From Lactobacillus agrestimuris (lineage in GTDB: Bacteria > Bacillota > Bacilli > Lactobacillales > Lactobacillaceae), in NCBI RefSeq assembly GCF_943193025.1, contig NZ_CALPCQ010000005.1, forward strand, positions 1-64,000: a stretch of 64,000 bases of DNA, written 5' to 3'. Each line of letters begins with the position of its first letter. The first letter of the stretch is position 1. This document shows positions 17,052 to 25,466 of this stretch, piece by piece. Below the pieces are notes generated by a model. The model saw nothing but the letters and a program-made list of their open reading frames with translations, ran no database searches and was not told the DNA's origin. The translations under genes were made by a program, and so were the position numbers.

Positions 17052-17750
17052 ATGAAATATATAAATAGCACTATTAAATGGATATTACTTATAATATGGT
17101 CATTTTTGATATTTGCATTTATGGAAGTACCTGGAGTAGAAAGCACTCCATTATATTCTGTTAAAAATGAACGTGAATTTAATTTAGCATTCCATCAAGT
17201 AAATTTACAGCATAATATTCTTATGTTTATAGCATTCACAATTATTACTTTTGTAATGGAGTGGTATTTATGTAAATGGGTCGGAAATAAGCTAGATTTT
17301 TTAAAAAAAGTTACTTTAAAAAATTTAATATTAGCTATAATATCTGGACTAATTGCATATGGAATAGGAATATTGTCTGCAATCATTGCACATGGATCTG
17401 GTACAAATAACATAATTTTTACAGAGACGTTAAAGACGAACTTAGCAATACTTGTGGTTTTAGATTTAGTAGTTATTGGACCTATTTTTGAAGAAATATT
17501 ATTTCAAGCAGCAATTCAAAAAGGTTTTTTTAAGAGACTACCTCCATGGGCCTCAATAATTATTACATCAGTAATTTTTGCAATAGCTCACAATGCTTAC
17601 ATTAATATATTCTTTTTCCAGAAGGTTTTATCTGGAATAATATTTGGATCTGTGTATCAAAAGACTGATGATATTAAAATGGCAATTTTAACGCATGGTA
17701 TAAATAATTTAATTATTGTTTCATCAATGGCTATACAAGCATATTTTTAA
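17052..17750 (+). CDS. CPBP/CAAX-family intramembrane protease, altered motif
   Basis: This 232-aa polytopic membrane protein has about seven hydrophobic spans and the CPBP (Abi) motifs: EE at 147-148, F-x-x-x-H at 176-180 (FAIAH) and a C-terminal HGINN. The conserved Arg of EExxxR is Gln here (EEILFQ, position 152). In lactobacilli such proteins often sit in bacteriocin loci and give self-immunity (PlnI/SkkI type); others process prenylated or peptide substrates. GGAG with a 6-base spacer selects ATG 17052 over the TTG at 17040. It lies between a broken rgg and a scrap of a bacteriocin exporter, favouring the immunity role. Confidence 0.8.
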   Translation: MKYINSTIKWILLIIWSFLIFAFMEVPGVESTPLYSVKNEREFNLAFHQVNLQHNILMFIAFTIITFVMEWYLCKWVGNKLDFLKKVTLKNLILAIISGLIAYGIGILSAIIAHGSGTNNIIFTETLKTNLAILVVLDLVVIGPIFEEILFQAAIQKGFFKRLPPWASIIITSVIFAIAHNAYINIFFFQKVLSGIIFGSVYQKTDDIKMAILTHGINNLIIVSSMAIQAYF

Positions 17751-17816
17751 GGTGTAAAAAATTATATTCCACAAGTAGATGAAGCAGATTGCAGTAAAAT
17801 TTTAGGCAATGATTAG
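17751..17816 (+). pseudogene. N-terminal scrap of a C39-peptidase bacteriocin ABC exporter
   Basis: Directly after the CPBP stop codon, and in the same frame, 21 codons read G-V-KNYIPQVDEADC-SKILGND before a TAG. The block YIPQVDEADC is the hallmark start of bacteriocin-processing ABC transporters (LagD/ComA type), including the catalytic Cys of the C39 leader peptidase. Similarity ends right after that Cys. No start codon is present. I read it as the remnant of a deleted exporter gene. The 121 bases after it, up to the next gene, hold only a -10 element. Confidence 0.6.
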
Positions 17817-17901
17817 CATATGAATATGTTTAATTGATGTAAGTTATTTCAAATCATGGTACTTAAACCGATTGATACCGGTGATTAATACAGAAAAATA
17901 G

Positions 17902-17907
17902 TATAAT
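17902..17907 (+). promoter_or_regulatory. -10 element before the small membrane protein
   Basis: A perfect TATAAT lies 30 bases before the start at 17938. No convincing -35 at 16-18 bases was found. A partial inverted repeat ACCG...CGGT lies upstream at about 17867-17882. Confidence 0.4.
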
Positions 17908-17937
17908 GATTCTGACAACTACTTGGAGGAATTTATT

Positions 17938-18354
17938 ATGTTAGTAATCATTTTAGCCAATGTTATCATCGGCTTCTTTATTTCATATCTTTGCTTGAAA
18001 GGTCTGGGCTTTAACTTCACTGTTTGGACTATGGGAATCAACTTCATAGTCGGTGGAGTTGTTCTTGCCCTTAGCGCCATTCCTGTCTGGGAAAACAGGG
18101 ATGACACATCGTTATTAACTTTTTTAGCCAGCTTAATGGTGATTGTGGGAGCAATTTTATTCATCATGGCACTGGTAACTAGTGCTTCAAGAAGGTTTAC
18201 TAAGCACAATGTGCGTAATCTCGGAATTATTTTAGAAGTGGTTGGAATCATTGCCTTAATCACCCTATGGCGCCGCCCAGTAACATGGACTGAAGTAATT
18301 ATCCCTGAACTTTCAGTTGTTGGCGGTCTATATTTGATTATTAAGAACAGATAG
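17938..18354 (+). CDS. Small polytopic membrane protein, unknown function
   Basis: The 138-aa protein has four predicted transmembrane segments (about residues 1-20, 27-47, 59-83 and 94-135, the last possibly split) with short polar loops. GGAGG and an 8-base spacer set the start at ATG 17938; a TTG at 17923 is part of the ribosome site. I do not recognise a family and see no catalytic motif. Base composition is higher in G+C than the AT-rich locus to its left, suggesting it belongs to the stable chromosome, with the left locus as the acquired or decaying part. Confidence 0.75.
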   Translation: MLVIILANVIIGFFISYLCLKGLGFNFTVWTMGINFIVGGVVLALSAIPVWENRDDTSLLTFLASLMVIVGAILFIMALVTSASRRFTKHNVRNLGIILEVVGIIALITLWRRPVTWTEVIIPELSVVGGLYLIIKNR

Positions 18355-18420
18355 AAGATTAATTTTGCATACTACAGTTTTATTGAGGGTGTAGTAAATA
18401 AGTAAACTTTAAACAGCAAA

Positions 18421-18450
18421 AAAGGAAAGTCAATTGCGACTTTCCTTTTC
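18421..18450. terminator. Bidirectional terminator
   Basis: AAAGGAAAGTC pairs with GACTTTCCTTT around AATTGC with T-rich flanks on both sides. It separates two convergent genes. Confidence 0.85.
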
Positions 18451-18451
18451 T

Positions 18452-19333
18452 TTAATCATTTCTATTAAGCCAATTTTTAAGTAAATCTAAATACTCTGCA
18501 TTTTTCTGAACAAAGGGCATGTGTCCACATCCTTCAAATAATTTCCATTGACTATTTGAAATATGGTCAAACATGGTTTTAGCAACTAATGGAGTACAGA
18601 GATCGTCTGTACCGCTTGTAATTAGCGTAGGAGCCTTAATTTTATCTAGTTGGTTAGTATACTCATAATCATGTAAATTACCCTGTGGGGTGTATTCATT
18701 AGGTCCCCAGGCGGTTTCATAAGCTACTGTTCCACCATGCTTTGCACGTGTAACGCATTCAGGTAAATCCTTGCTTATTTTGATTACATGTTGCTGCATA
18801 AAGTGATCGTTGGCTTTAAGATAATCAGGATCAGAGAAGTTCTGCGTGATTTCCGCCCTATAAATAGCAGCTTGTTCATGATTAGGTAAATACTTAATTA
18901 AACGATGCAGTTCTTTAGACCATAATTGAGCAGAAGATAAAGTAGATGAAAGAATCACACTCTTTATTCCTCGAGGATGGTAATCACACAAGTAGATGAT
19001 TGCTAACATTCCGCCCCATGATTGACCTAGTAAGTGAAGATCATAAAGATGGAGACGCTCACGCAAATTTTCTAATTCTTTCACCCATGTTTCAGCAGTA
19101 TATAACTCTGGATGATCATCAGGAATACTTGAATTACCGCAGCCTAACTGATCGTACATGATAATTTGTCTATCTGACATTTCAGCTAGTTCATCTAATA
19201 CTTCGAAATAATTGTGACTTGATCCTGGACCGCCATGAAGGAGTAGAAGTGGAGCCTTATCACCACGTCTGCCAACAGTTCGATAATATGTTTTATATCC
19301 CATGAAGGGGATAGTTCTTTCAATAATTTCCAT
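18452..19333 (-). CDS. pip: Proline iminopeptidase (alpha/beta hydrolase, S33)
   Basis: The enzyme removes N-terminal proline from peptides. The 293-aa protein has the oxyanion HGGPG block (LLLHGGPGSSHNYF), the nucleophile elbow G-Q-S-W-G-G and a C-terminal GCGHMPF with the catalytic His, all typical of prolyl aminopeptidases in family S33. AGGTGA is well spaced for the second of two consecutive Met codons (19333). It starts 8 bases after the EcfT stop, so it shares the riboswitch-controlled transcript of the ECF genes. That link to thiamine is unusual. Confidence 0.88.
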   Translation of the reverse strand: MEIIERTIPFMGYKTYYRTVGRRGDKAPLLLLHGGPGSSHNYFEVLDELAEMSDRQIIMYDQLGCGNSSIPDDHPELYTAETWVKELENLRERLHLYDLHLLGQSWGGMLAIIYLCDYHPRGIKSVILSSTLSSAQLWSKELHRLIKYLPNHEQAAIYRAEITQNFSDPDYLKANDHFMQQHVIKISKDLPECVTRAKHGGTVAYETAWGPNEYTPQGNLHDYEYTNQLDKIKAPTLITSGTDDLCTPLVAKTMFDHISNSQWKLFEGCGHMPFVQKNAEYLDLLKNWLNRND

Positions 19334-19341
19334 CATTTCAC

Positions 19342-19995
19342 CTATTTGAAGAAAAATAAACGACAGTTAAAGATAAGTAAGATCGCAAAAAAGTAAATCC
19401 AGTCTTTGGCTAAAATTGGGATTTTAACAAGGGTAGATCGTTTCTTACCTTCGACATAGCCATGCGATTCCATTCCTTGAGCTAAATTATCTGCCGAAGA
19501 AATAGCGACTAAGATTGCTTTGAAATATAACATTGGTGACCAAAAACTTAAACATACACCGCGCATCATTCCAGCAGTTCGAATTTGTTTAACAGCCATC
19601 TTCATTCTTGGAATAATATTTAAAGCGGCTAAAACGCCATAAGCAAATTTGCTAGGTAAATGTAGATTCTGTTCAAGCGAGCGAGTTAATTCAGTTGGCG
19701 TTGTAGTCCTTGAGATACAGGCAATCGTTAAGATATAAACGTAAATACGTGAAGATAGGACCCAAGCGTAATAGTGATCAGGATGATCATTGAACCAATA
19801 CAGAGTCGCAAAAACGGTGAAGGCAGCAATTAATGGTAAAAGTATTAGCAGAAGTAAATTCTTCAATTTTATTTTATGAACTAGCAGATAAATTATTGAA
19901 CAGACAATAATAATGACACTGGTAGTAAGGCTAGCCTTAATCGATATTTCCAGGGAAATAATCAAGACTAGCAATAATTTTAAACTAGGATTCAT
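19342..19995 (-). CDS. Energy-coupling factor transmembrane protein EcfT
   Basis: This 217-aa membrane protein has about five spans and the coupling-helix region typical of EcfT (AGMMRG near residue 140 and MESHGY near 192, the latter differing from the common ARGY). EcfT joins two ATPase subunits to a substrate-binding S component. It overlaps the upstream ATPase gene by 11 bases, with GAGGTG before the ATG. A TPP riboswitch heads the transcript, so the cargo is expected to be thiamine or a precursor. No S-component gene lies in this operon. Confidence 0.85.
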   Translation of the reverse strand: MNPSLKLLLVLIISLEISIKASLTTSVIIIVCSIIYLLVHKIKLKNLLLLILLPLIAAFTVFATLYWFNDHPDHYYAWVLSSRIYVYILTIACISRTTTPTELTRSLEQNLHLPSKFAYGVLAALNIIPRMKMAVKQIRTAGMMRGVCLSFWSPMLYFKAILVAISSADNLAQGMESHGYVEGKKRSTLVKIPILAKDWIYFFAILLIFNCRLFFFK

Positions 19996-21364
19996 ACGGC
20001 ACCTCGCTATAATGGAGCTTTAAATTGCTGAAGTTTAGGTGATAATCACATAAGTCAGCTAGATCACTGATTTGGTGACTAATAATCAAAAAAGTCCTAT
20101 GCAATTTTTCTTTTGACTCTTTCATTAAGGAAAGGACCTGTTTTACAGATTGATGATCAAGACCGGCTAATGGTTCATCAAATAAAAGAATTTCTTGCTG
20201 ACTAATTAGCATTAACAGAATTTGTAATTTTTTCTTCTGCCCACCAGATAATGAGTAGACAACTTGATCTAAGTGGTCATTAAGTTTTAATTCTTTTAAA
20301 AGTTGGTCAATTTTTTCATCACTGTAATAGGGATGACGATGCTTTTTACTCAAGTTGAGCTCATCTTGAACTGTTACAGTTAGAAATTGATCATCAGCAT
20401 TTTGAAAGATTTGTGCCACGTGAAACAAATACTTTTTAGCTTTGAGTTTCATCAATTCTTGTCCTTGATAAAAAATGTGACCATCGTATGGAATTATCTT
20501 AGTTAAGGCCTTAAATAGTGAAGTCTTACCAATCCCATTTTTTCCTGTAATTAGTGTGCTGGTTCCTTGATATAGCTTCAAATTATCTTGCTTAAGTAAA
20601 AGCCGATCCAAACTAATTCGGGTATCTTGAAGCTCAAATACAGTTGCTCCATCTTTATTAGGAAGTTTAAAGTGAAGATCAGATAGATCAATTGCCTGAT
20701 TTTTTGCAAAAAGTTCTCGCTTTTTTTCATCAGTTAATCGATTCACGGTTTGATGATCAAAGGCATAGACTTGATCGCAAAGCTGCTCATAATCATCTAG
20801 TACGTGATCACTAATGATAATCGTCTTTCCCATCTTCTTTAATTCGCTTAGCTTATTAATTAAATAGTGCCGTGCTTCAGGATCAACACTAGCAAATGGT
20901 TCATCTAATAAAAATAAGTCGATATCCATTGCTACTAGGGTAGCTAAAGCAACGCGCTGTTTTTCGCCGCCGGATAAATTGACAATCTTTTTATCAAGCA
21001 GCTTTTCGATATGAGCAAATTCAATCGCGAAATTTAAACGCTTCTCATAATGCTTTTGATCAACATCAAGATTTTCTAGGGCAAAAATAATTTCATCACG
21101 CGGTGTTGCCATGGTAAATTGTTCAGATGGATTCTGAAACATCATGGCTTGTTTAAGCCCATTTAAATTGATCTTCCCACTACTAATTCCTGCATATTTA
21201 GGATAAAGTCCCGCAATTAATTTAAGTAAAGTTGATTTTCCACAACCGGTTTGCCCAATTAAGAGGCTAAAGGAATTACTTGGAATATTTAAAGTTAAGT
21301 CTTTGATAATGTCTGGTTTTCCTTTATAAGAAAAAGATAGGTTATCTAATTGTATTGTTGTCAT
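19985..21364 (-). CDS. Two-domain ECF ATPase (YkoD-like)
   Basis: The 459-aa protein holds two ABC ATPase domains in one chain. Domain 1 (about residues 1-220) has Walker A GQTGCGKST, signature LSGGEKQR and Walker B LFLLDEP. Domain 2 (about 240-455) has Walker A GKNGIGKTS, signature LSGGQKKK and Walker B LLFDEP. Fused ATPases of this kind drive ECF-type vitamin importers; with a TPP riboswitch and EcfT it resembles the YkoD-YkoC part of the hydroxymethylpyrimidine/thiamine system. The ribosome site GGTGAG is weak and lies just after the riboswitch terminator. Confidence 0.9.
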   Translation of the reverse strand: MTTIQLDNLSFSYKGKPDIIKDLTLNIPSNSFSLLIGQTGCGKSTLLKLIAGLYPKYAGISSGKINLNGLKQAMMFQNPSEQFTMATPRDEIIFALENLDVDQKHYEKRLNFAIEFAHIEKLLDKKIVNLSGGEKQRVALATLVAMDIDLFLLDEPFASVDPEARHYLINKLSELKKMGKTIIISDHVLDDYEQLCDQVYAFDHQTVNRLTDEKKRELFAKNQAIDLSDLHFKLPNKDGATVFELQDTRISLDRLLLKQDNLKLYQGTSTLITGKNGIGKTSLFKALTKIIPYDGHIFYQGQELMKLKAKKYLFHVAQIFQNADDQFLTVTVQDELNLSKKHRHPYYSDEKIDQLLKELKLNDHLDQVVYSLSGGQKKKLQILLMLISQQEILLFDEPLAGLDHQSVKQVLSLMKESKEKLHRTFLIISHQISDLADLCDYHLNFSNLKLHYSEVPYES

Positions 21365-21373
21365 TTCTCACCA

Positions 21374-21399
21374 AAATAAAAATCACCTACAAGAGGTGA
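21374..21399 (-). terminator. Riboswitch expression-platform terminator
   Basis: On the minus strand TCACCT and AGGTGA pair around CTTGT and are followed by TTTTTATTTT. It lies between the TPP aptamer and the ecfA start, so TPP binding should favour premature termination. Confidence 0.8.
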
Positions 21400-21412
21400 C
21401 CGCAAGCTAAAT

Positions 21413-21486
21413 AACATTTTTCCTTCGCCAGCATTATCTGGAACAGGTTCAATGGGTATCTCTCAGCCTGACGGCACCCCGATGTT
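21413..21486 (-). ncRNA. TPP riboswitch (THI element)
   Basis: Read on the minus strand, the element has the conserved GGGGTGCC, CTGAGA, ATACCC, GAACCTG, and GCTGGCGAAGG boxes in order. The ends AACAT and ATGTT close P1. It heads the ecfA-ecfT-pip transcript and is followed by an intrinsic terminator, so it should switch the operon off when thiamine pyrophosphate is abundant. Confidence 0.95.
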
Positions 21487-21496
21487 TATTAATTTG

Positions 21497-21525
21497 ATTG
21501 TACATAAGTATTTGAAGCTTGTCTA
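21497..21525 (-). promoter_or_regulatory. Promoter of the TPP-riboswitch operon
   Basis: On the minus strand TAGACA (21520-21525), a 17-base spacer and TACAAT (21497-21502) lie 11 bases before the P1 stem of the riboswitch. Confidence 0.7.
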
Positions 21526-21642
21526 ATTTTTAGTGATTGTAGTTAATATATATTATTAGTCGTGAGTCATGAATTACAGTAATATATGATATATAATATA
21601 GATATATTAGTTTTTTATACGTGTTTTCAGAAAGGTATACCC

Positions 21643-22584
21643 ATGGTAGCTGTAACATTAGATCAATATCTAGTTAGTGTGTTACGCTCTGATCGAAGCG
21701 GAGTTAATGAGATTAGCCTGCAGTCTGGCAATGATAACTTCGACTTTTTTACCATTTATCTTGAAAATCATAATGATGGCATACACGCTTATGATATGGA
21801 TGTATCGACGATTTTGTATTTAGTTAGTGGAACTGTAACTATTAAAAGCGGCGAGAAAAGTATTGATATGAAGGCCGGCAACATTCTTTTATTGACACAG
21901 GGATGCAAGTATCGAGTTGAAAATATTACTTCAGATACCGTACTTGCAAAAATAAAGTTTAAACCTGGTTTTAGATATCGCGAATTTTTCAAGGATTTTT
22001 CTTATAAGGGTAAAAAAGAAGGAGAAATTATTGCTCAAATCATTAAAAGCTTAGAGCGAGAAAATGTTTTATGGCTTAAGACTAGTAAGGTAACTCGTTC
22101 TAGCCAAGTAATGACCCATATTATTAATGGTTACCTCAATGATGAGTTATTTATGCGCGCCTTAATTGGGGCAGAGCTAGTTGTGGTATTGATATTAGCG
22201 ATTAGAGCACAGAGAATTGCGACAGTAGTTAATATTGATAAGACAAAATTCGAAGGCAATGCACTAGATAATTATATTGATGAGCATTTTTCAGATATTA
22301 CTTTAAGTAAAGCTGCTAAGTATTTTGGCTTTAATCCAAATTACTTTTCAAATATGGTTAAGCAAAAAACAGGTAAGAGTTTTGTTGATCATGTTGATGA
22401 AAGACGGATGCAGGAAGCTAAAGAATTACTTGCCCAGCCGGATATTTCGTTAAAGGAGATTATTAGTCGAGTAGGATATTCAAGTAAATCATTCTTCTAT
22501 AAAAAATTTAATCAATTCTATGGAGAAACTCCAGCAGCAATGCGTAACAGACTATTTAGAGAAGCAAATATTAATTTGAAGTAA
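21643..22584 (+). CDS. AraC-family transcriptional regulator
   Basis: The 313-aa protein has a cupin-like N-terminal sensing domain (about residues 25-120) and a C-terminal pair of AraC helix-turn-helix motifs (about 215-310), with the end motif GYSSKSFFYKKFNQFYGETPA cut short here as the signature GYxSxSFFYKxFxxxxGxTP. Such regulators usually sense sugars. AAAGG with a 7-base spacer selects ATG 21643; the ORF could otherwise begin at 21586. It is divergent from the riboswitch operon and no sugar gene is adjacent, so its target is unknown. Confidence 0.9.
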   Translation: MVAVTLDQYLVSVLRSDRSGVNEISLQSGNDNFDFFTIYLENHNDGIHAYDMDVSTILYLVSGTVTIKSGEKSIDMKAGNILLLTQGCKYRVENITSDTVLAKIKFKPGFRYREFFKDFSYKGKKEGEIIAQIIKSLERENVLWLKTSKVTRSSQVMTHIINGYLNDELFMRALIGAELVVVLILAIRAQRIATVVNIDKTKFEGNALDNYIDEHFSDITLSKAAKYFGFNPNYFSNMVKQKTGKSFVDHVDERRMQEAKELLAQPDISLKEIISRVGYSSKSFFYKKFNQFYGETPAAMRNRLFREANINLK

Positions 22585-22586
22585 AC

Positions 22587-22619
22587 AAAAATGGATAACC
22601 AAATGGTTATCCATTTTTT
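22587..22619. terminator. Bidirectional terminator
   Basis: AAAAATGGATAACC pairs with GGTTATCCATTTTT around AAAT, with T runs on both strands. It separates the AraC gene from convergent htpX. Confidence 0.9.
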
Positions 22620-23505
22620 ACATTTTTTCAAGGCGTGCAATTCGATCCGCTGTAGGTGGATGAGTATCAAATAAGCTGCCTGATTTTTGGAACGGATTTT
22701 CAATATACATTCCGCTACTTGAATGGTCAGCTTGTTTCATTGGCTGACTACCTTCGATCTTGTGCAAAGCAGAAATTAAACCTTGCGGATTTCTTGTTAA
22801 TTCAACCGAACTTGCATCAGCTAAATATTCACGATTACGTGAAAGGGCCATTTGAGCAAGAGTTGCTGAAAGAGGCCCCAAGACTAAAACGAAGAGAATT
22901 GCAACTAACTTGAAGATCATTTCGATTGCATTGCTATCACGATCATCATCACTACTTCGATCGCCACCGAACCAGATCATTCTAGAAGCAATTCCTGACA
23001 AGAAGGAGATGACACCAACTAATACAACTGCAATCGTTGAAAGCCGAATATCATAATTTCTAATATGGGAAATCTCATGTCCTAAAACTCCTTCTAACTC
23101 TTCACGATTCATCATATCAAGTAATCCTTGAGTAACGGCCACAGCACTATGTTCTGGATCACGGCCTGTCGCAAAGGCATTAGGACTAGGGTCTGGAATG
23201 ATGAAAACTCTGGGAATTGGTACCTTACCAACCATTGCCATGTCTTCGATGATATGCCATAGTTCGGGATTATCAGCTTCGTGAATTTCTTGAGCATGGT
23301 TGAGGCTCATTACCATATTGGCAGGATTTTGCATCACAATGAACAGGTATATCAAACTACCTACTAAGGCAATTCCGATTCCCATAACTGGTTCATTGTC
23401 AAACATGTAGCCAAATCCTGCACCCACTAAAGTTAAAATGATGACAAAGATGATCATCATAAAGATTGATTTTCTCTTGTTGCGAGCAATTTGTTGGTAC
23501 AACAT
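22618..23505 (-). CDS. htpX: Membrane zinc metalloprotease HtpX
   Basis: HtpX (M48 family) is a membrane protease that degrades damaged membrane proteins. The 295-aa protein has two N-terminal spans (about 14-34 and 36-57), the zinc site HEISH in LGHEISHIRN near residue 140, two further spans (about 153-175 and 193-215) and the third ligand region NREYLADASSVELT. It is downstream of lemA by 16 bp, a pairing seen in many Firmicutes. The stop codon is inside the shared terminator. Confidence 0.95.
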   Translation of the reverse strand: MLYQQIARNKRKSIFMMIIFVIILTLVGAGFGYMFDNEPVMGIGIALVGSLIYLFIVMQNPANMVMSLNHAQEIHEADNPELWHIIEDMAMVGKVPIPRVFIIPDPSPNAFATGRDPEHSAVAVTQGLLDMMNREELEGVLGHEISHIRNYDIRLSTIAVVLVGVISFLSGIASRMIWFGGDRSSDDDRDSNAIEMIFKLVAILFVLVLGPLSATLAQMALSRNREYLADASSVELTRNPQGLISALHKIEGSQPMKQADHSSSGMYIENPFQKSGSLFDTHPPTADRIARLEKM

Positions 23506-23521
23506 TTATTTTTACCTAATT

Positions 23522-24082
23522 CTAAAACTTGACCTTAGGAACTTCCTTTTCTTCAACTGGAGTTTCTAAGTAGTCAACCTTAGTGAAGTGATGAAGTTTA
23601 GCAATAATATTTGATGGAAAAGTAAGTAACTTTTGATCGTATTGAGCAGCACTTGAATTGTAAAGTTGACGTGAGTATGCAATCTTATTTTCAGTATTGG
23701 TTAATTCTTCTTGCAACCTTAGGAAGTTTTGGTTTGCCTTTAAGTCAGGGTAGTTTTCTGACAAAGCAAAAATGGTCTTAAGAGAATCAGTGATTTCGTT
23801 AGAAACCTTTTGAATTTGCTCATGATCACTAGCTGGAACTTGAGTTAATTGGGTACGAAGTTGAACTACTTTTTCAAAAGTTTCACTTTCATGTTTTGCG
23901 TAACCCTTAACTGTTTCAACTAAGTTAGGAATTAAATCGTTACGTCTTTTAAGTTGAACATCGATTTGACTCCAAGCTTCGTCCGTATAAACTTTAGCTC
24001 TTTGTAAGCCGTTGTATGCAGTGATGTAAATGATCACAAGTAGGACAACAATAATTAAAATAATCCATAATAATGGTGACAT
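23522..24082 (-). CDS. lemA: LemA family protein
   Basis: The 186-aa protein has a single N-terminal transmembrane helix (about residues 4-22) and a helical cytosolic domain with the family signature [20 protein letters not shown] and [19 protein letters not shown]. The function of LemA is not settled. Co-transcription with htpX (16 bp gap) suggests a role with that protease at the membrane. TACGGAGG-type ribosome site precedes the ATG. Confidence 0.93.
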   Translation of the reverse strand: MSPLLWIILIIVVLLVIIYITAYNGLQRAKVYTDEAWSQIDVQLKRRNDLIPNLVETVKGYAKHESETFEKVVQLRTQLTQVPASDHEQIQKVSNEITDSLKTIFALSENYPDLKANQNFLRLQEELTNTENKIAYSRQLYNSSAAQYDQKLLTFPSNIIAKLHHFTKVDYLETPVEEKEVPKVKF

Positions 24083-24144
24083 AATTAAACCTCCGTAAAA
24101 GATATTTTCTTAATTTTACCGAAAAAAATAAATTTTGGATATAG

Positions 24145-24168
24145 AAAAAGGTATCAAAACTGATACCT
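24145..24168 (-). terminator. Terminator after the SLC13/ArsB-type transporter
   Basis: On the minus strand GGTATCA, GTTT and TGATACC form a stem followed by TTTTT. It lies between the transporter and lemA. Confidence 0.85.
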
Positions 24169-24185
24169 TAATGAATTTACAAACT

Positions 24186-25292
24186 TTAGAAAATCATGAT
24201 GATGTAACCGACAGCTGTCAGAATGAACAAACCAATAAATTGCATGATTGTCCAATTTTTGAAGAATTTCTTCTTGCTGACGCTAGCATGTTGATTAAAG
24301 GTTTTAAGCACAAGCATGTTTGCCATTGAACCAATAACTGAACCAAAACCACCGATATTTGAACCCAAAAATAAAGCTTCTGCATAGATTTGAGGAGTAA
24401 ATTTACCAACTAAGATAGTTGATGGAACGTTACTCATAACCTGACTTGAAATGATTGAAGTAAAGTAAGTCGAGGTTTCAGAGTGAAGCATCATATGGAT
24501 TACGCCAACAATTGCTGGAATCTGTTGAATATCACTAATGAAGATGAAGAAACCAGTAAATGTTAATAGTAAAGCGTAGTCAATTTTTAACATAATTCTT
24601 GGATTAATTAGTAATGCTAAAGTGATAGCAACTAGCATTGGCCACACAATGTCGACGATTCTAAAAACACCAAAGAAGAAGAAAATAAATACTGCAGTAG
24701 TGATGATAGTTGGTCGCCAACTAATTCGAATATTTTGAGTTTGCTGAACTGGAATTTTTTCTTTTGGAATAAAAAAGAAAACTGCTGCAAAAATTAATAA
24801 AGATACAATTAAATAAGGCAGTGACCAACTAAAAAAAGTAACAGCATTAATGTTATATCTACTAACTAAGAAGATGTTATGAGGATTACCCCATGGGGTA
24901 AATGCGGCTCCAATATTGGCACCCATACCGATTAAAGTAACCGGTAAGATTTGCGGTAAATCATATCTTTTAGCAATGTTTAAATAAAGTGGTATTAACG
25001 TTAAACATGTAATATCATTTCCCAAAAACATTCCAGAAATAATTGCTAGTAATGTAAATAAAATATTTAATTTTCGCGTATTATCAGCAATGCTAGTCAA
25101 TTTATAAGCAAGAACGTCAAGAACGTGCAAGTAAGCATAAATTTGAATGATTACCAACATCGCACCAACTGAGAACAAGGTATGAAGATTTATATCCTCA
25201 AGCCTCGGTCTTGCAAAAAAAAGACTGACTACTGTGACCAACACAGTAAACTGTAAAATTCGATCTTTAACAATATTCTTTAAGACGGTCAT
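24186..25292 (-). CDS. ArsB/NhaD/CitM-superfamily anion or ion transporter
   Basis: The 368-aa protein has about ten hydrophobic spans and the ion transporter superfamily pattern, including GMGANIGAAFTPWGNPHNIF near residue 125 and, near the C-terminus, SNVPSTIL and GSNIGGFGSVIGSMANMLV, which form the two inverted re-entrant substrate hairpins. Family members carry arsenite, citrate, dicarboxylates, sulfate or Na+/H+. It is somewhat shorter than typical members (about 400-430 aa). No arsR or citrate gene is nearby, so the substrate is open. AAGGGGG is well spaced for the ATG. Confidence 0.85.
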   Translation of the reverse strand: MTVLKNIVKDRILQFTVLVTVVSLFFARPRLEDINLHTLFSVGAMLVIIQIYAYLHVLDVLAYKLTSIADNTRKLNILFTLLAIISGMFLGNDITCLTLIPLYLNIAKRYDLPQILPVTLIGMGANIGAAFTPWGNPHNIFLVSRYNINAVTFFSWSLPYLIVSLLIFAAVFFFIPKEKIPVQQTQNIRISWRPTIITTAVFIFFFFGVFRIVDIVWPMLVAITLALLINPRIMLKIDYALLLTFTGFFIFISDIQQIPAIVGVIHMMLHSETSTYFTSIISSQVMSNVPSTILVGKFTPQIYAEALFLGSNIGGFGSVIGSMANMLVLKTFNQHASVSKKKFFKNWTIMQFIGLFILTAVGYIIMIF

Positions 25293-25466
25293 TAAGGGTC
25301 CCCCTTACATATATAATCGTCTAAAAACCCTATCTACCATTTTGAGCCTTTTTTGTCTCAGGTGCAACAAGTAATTTGTAAAAATAAGGCTTTATAGGCA
25401 GTTTTTTTCTATTTTTAAACCTTTTTAGCTATAATTAAAAGTAAGTAAAATAAAGGAGTGATTTTT

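Noticed and set aside
22656-22913. 85-aa plus-strand ORF opposite htpX
   Set aside because: It is antisense to the conserved htpX 3' end and lacks a ribosome site.
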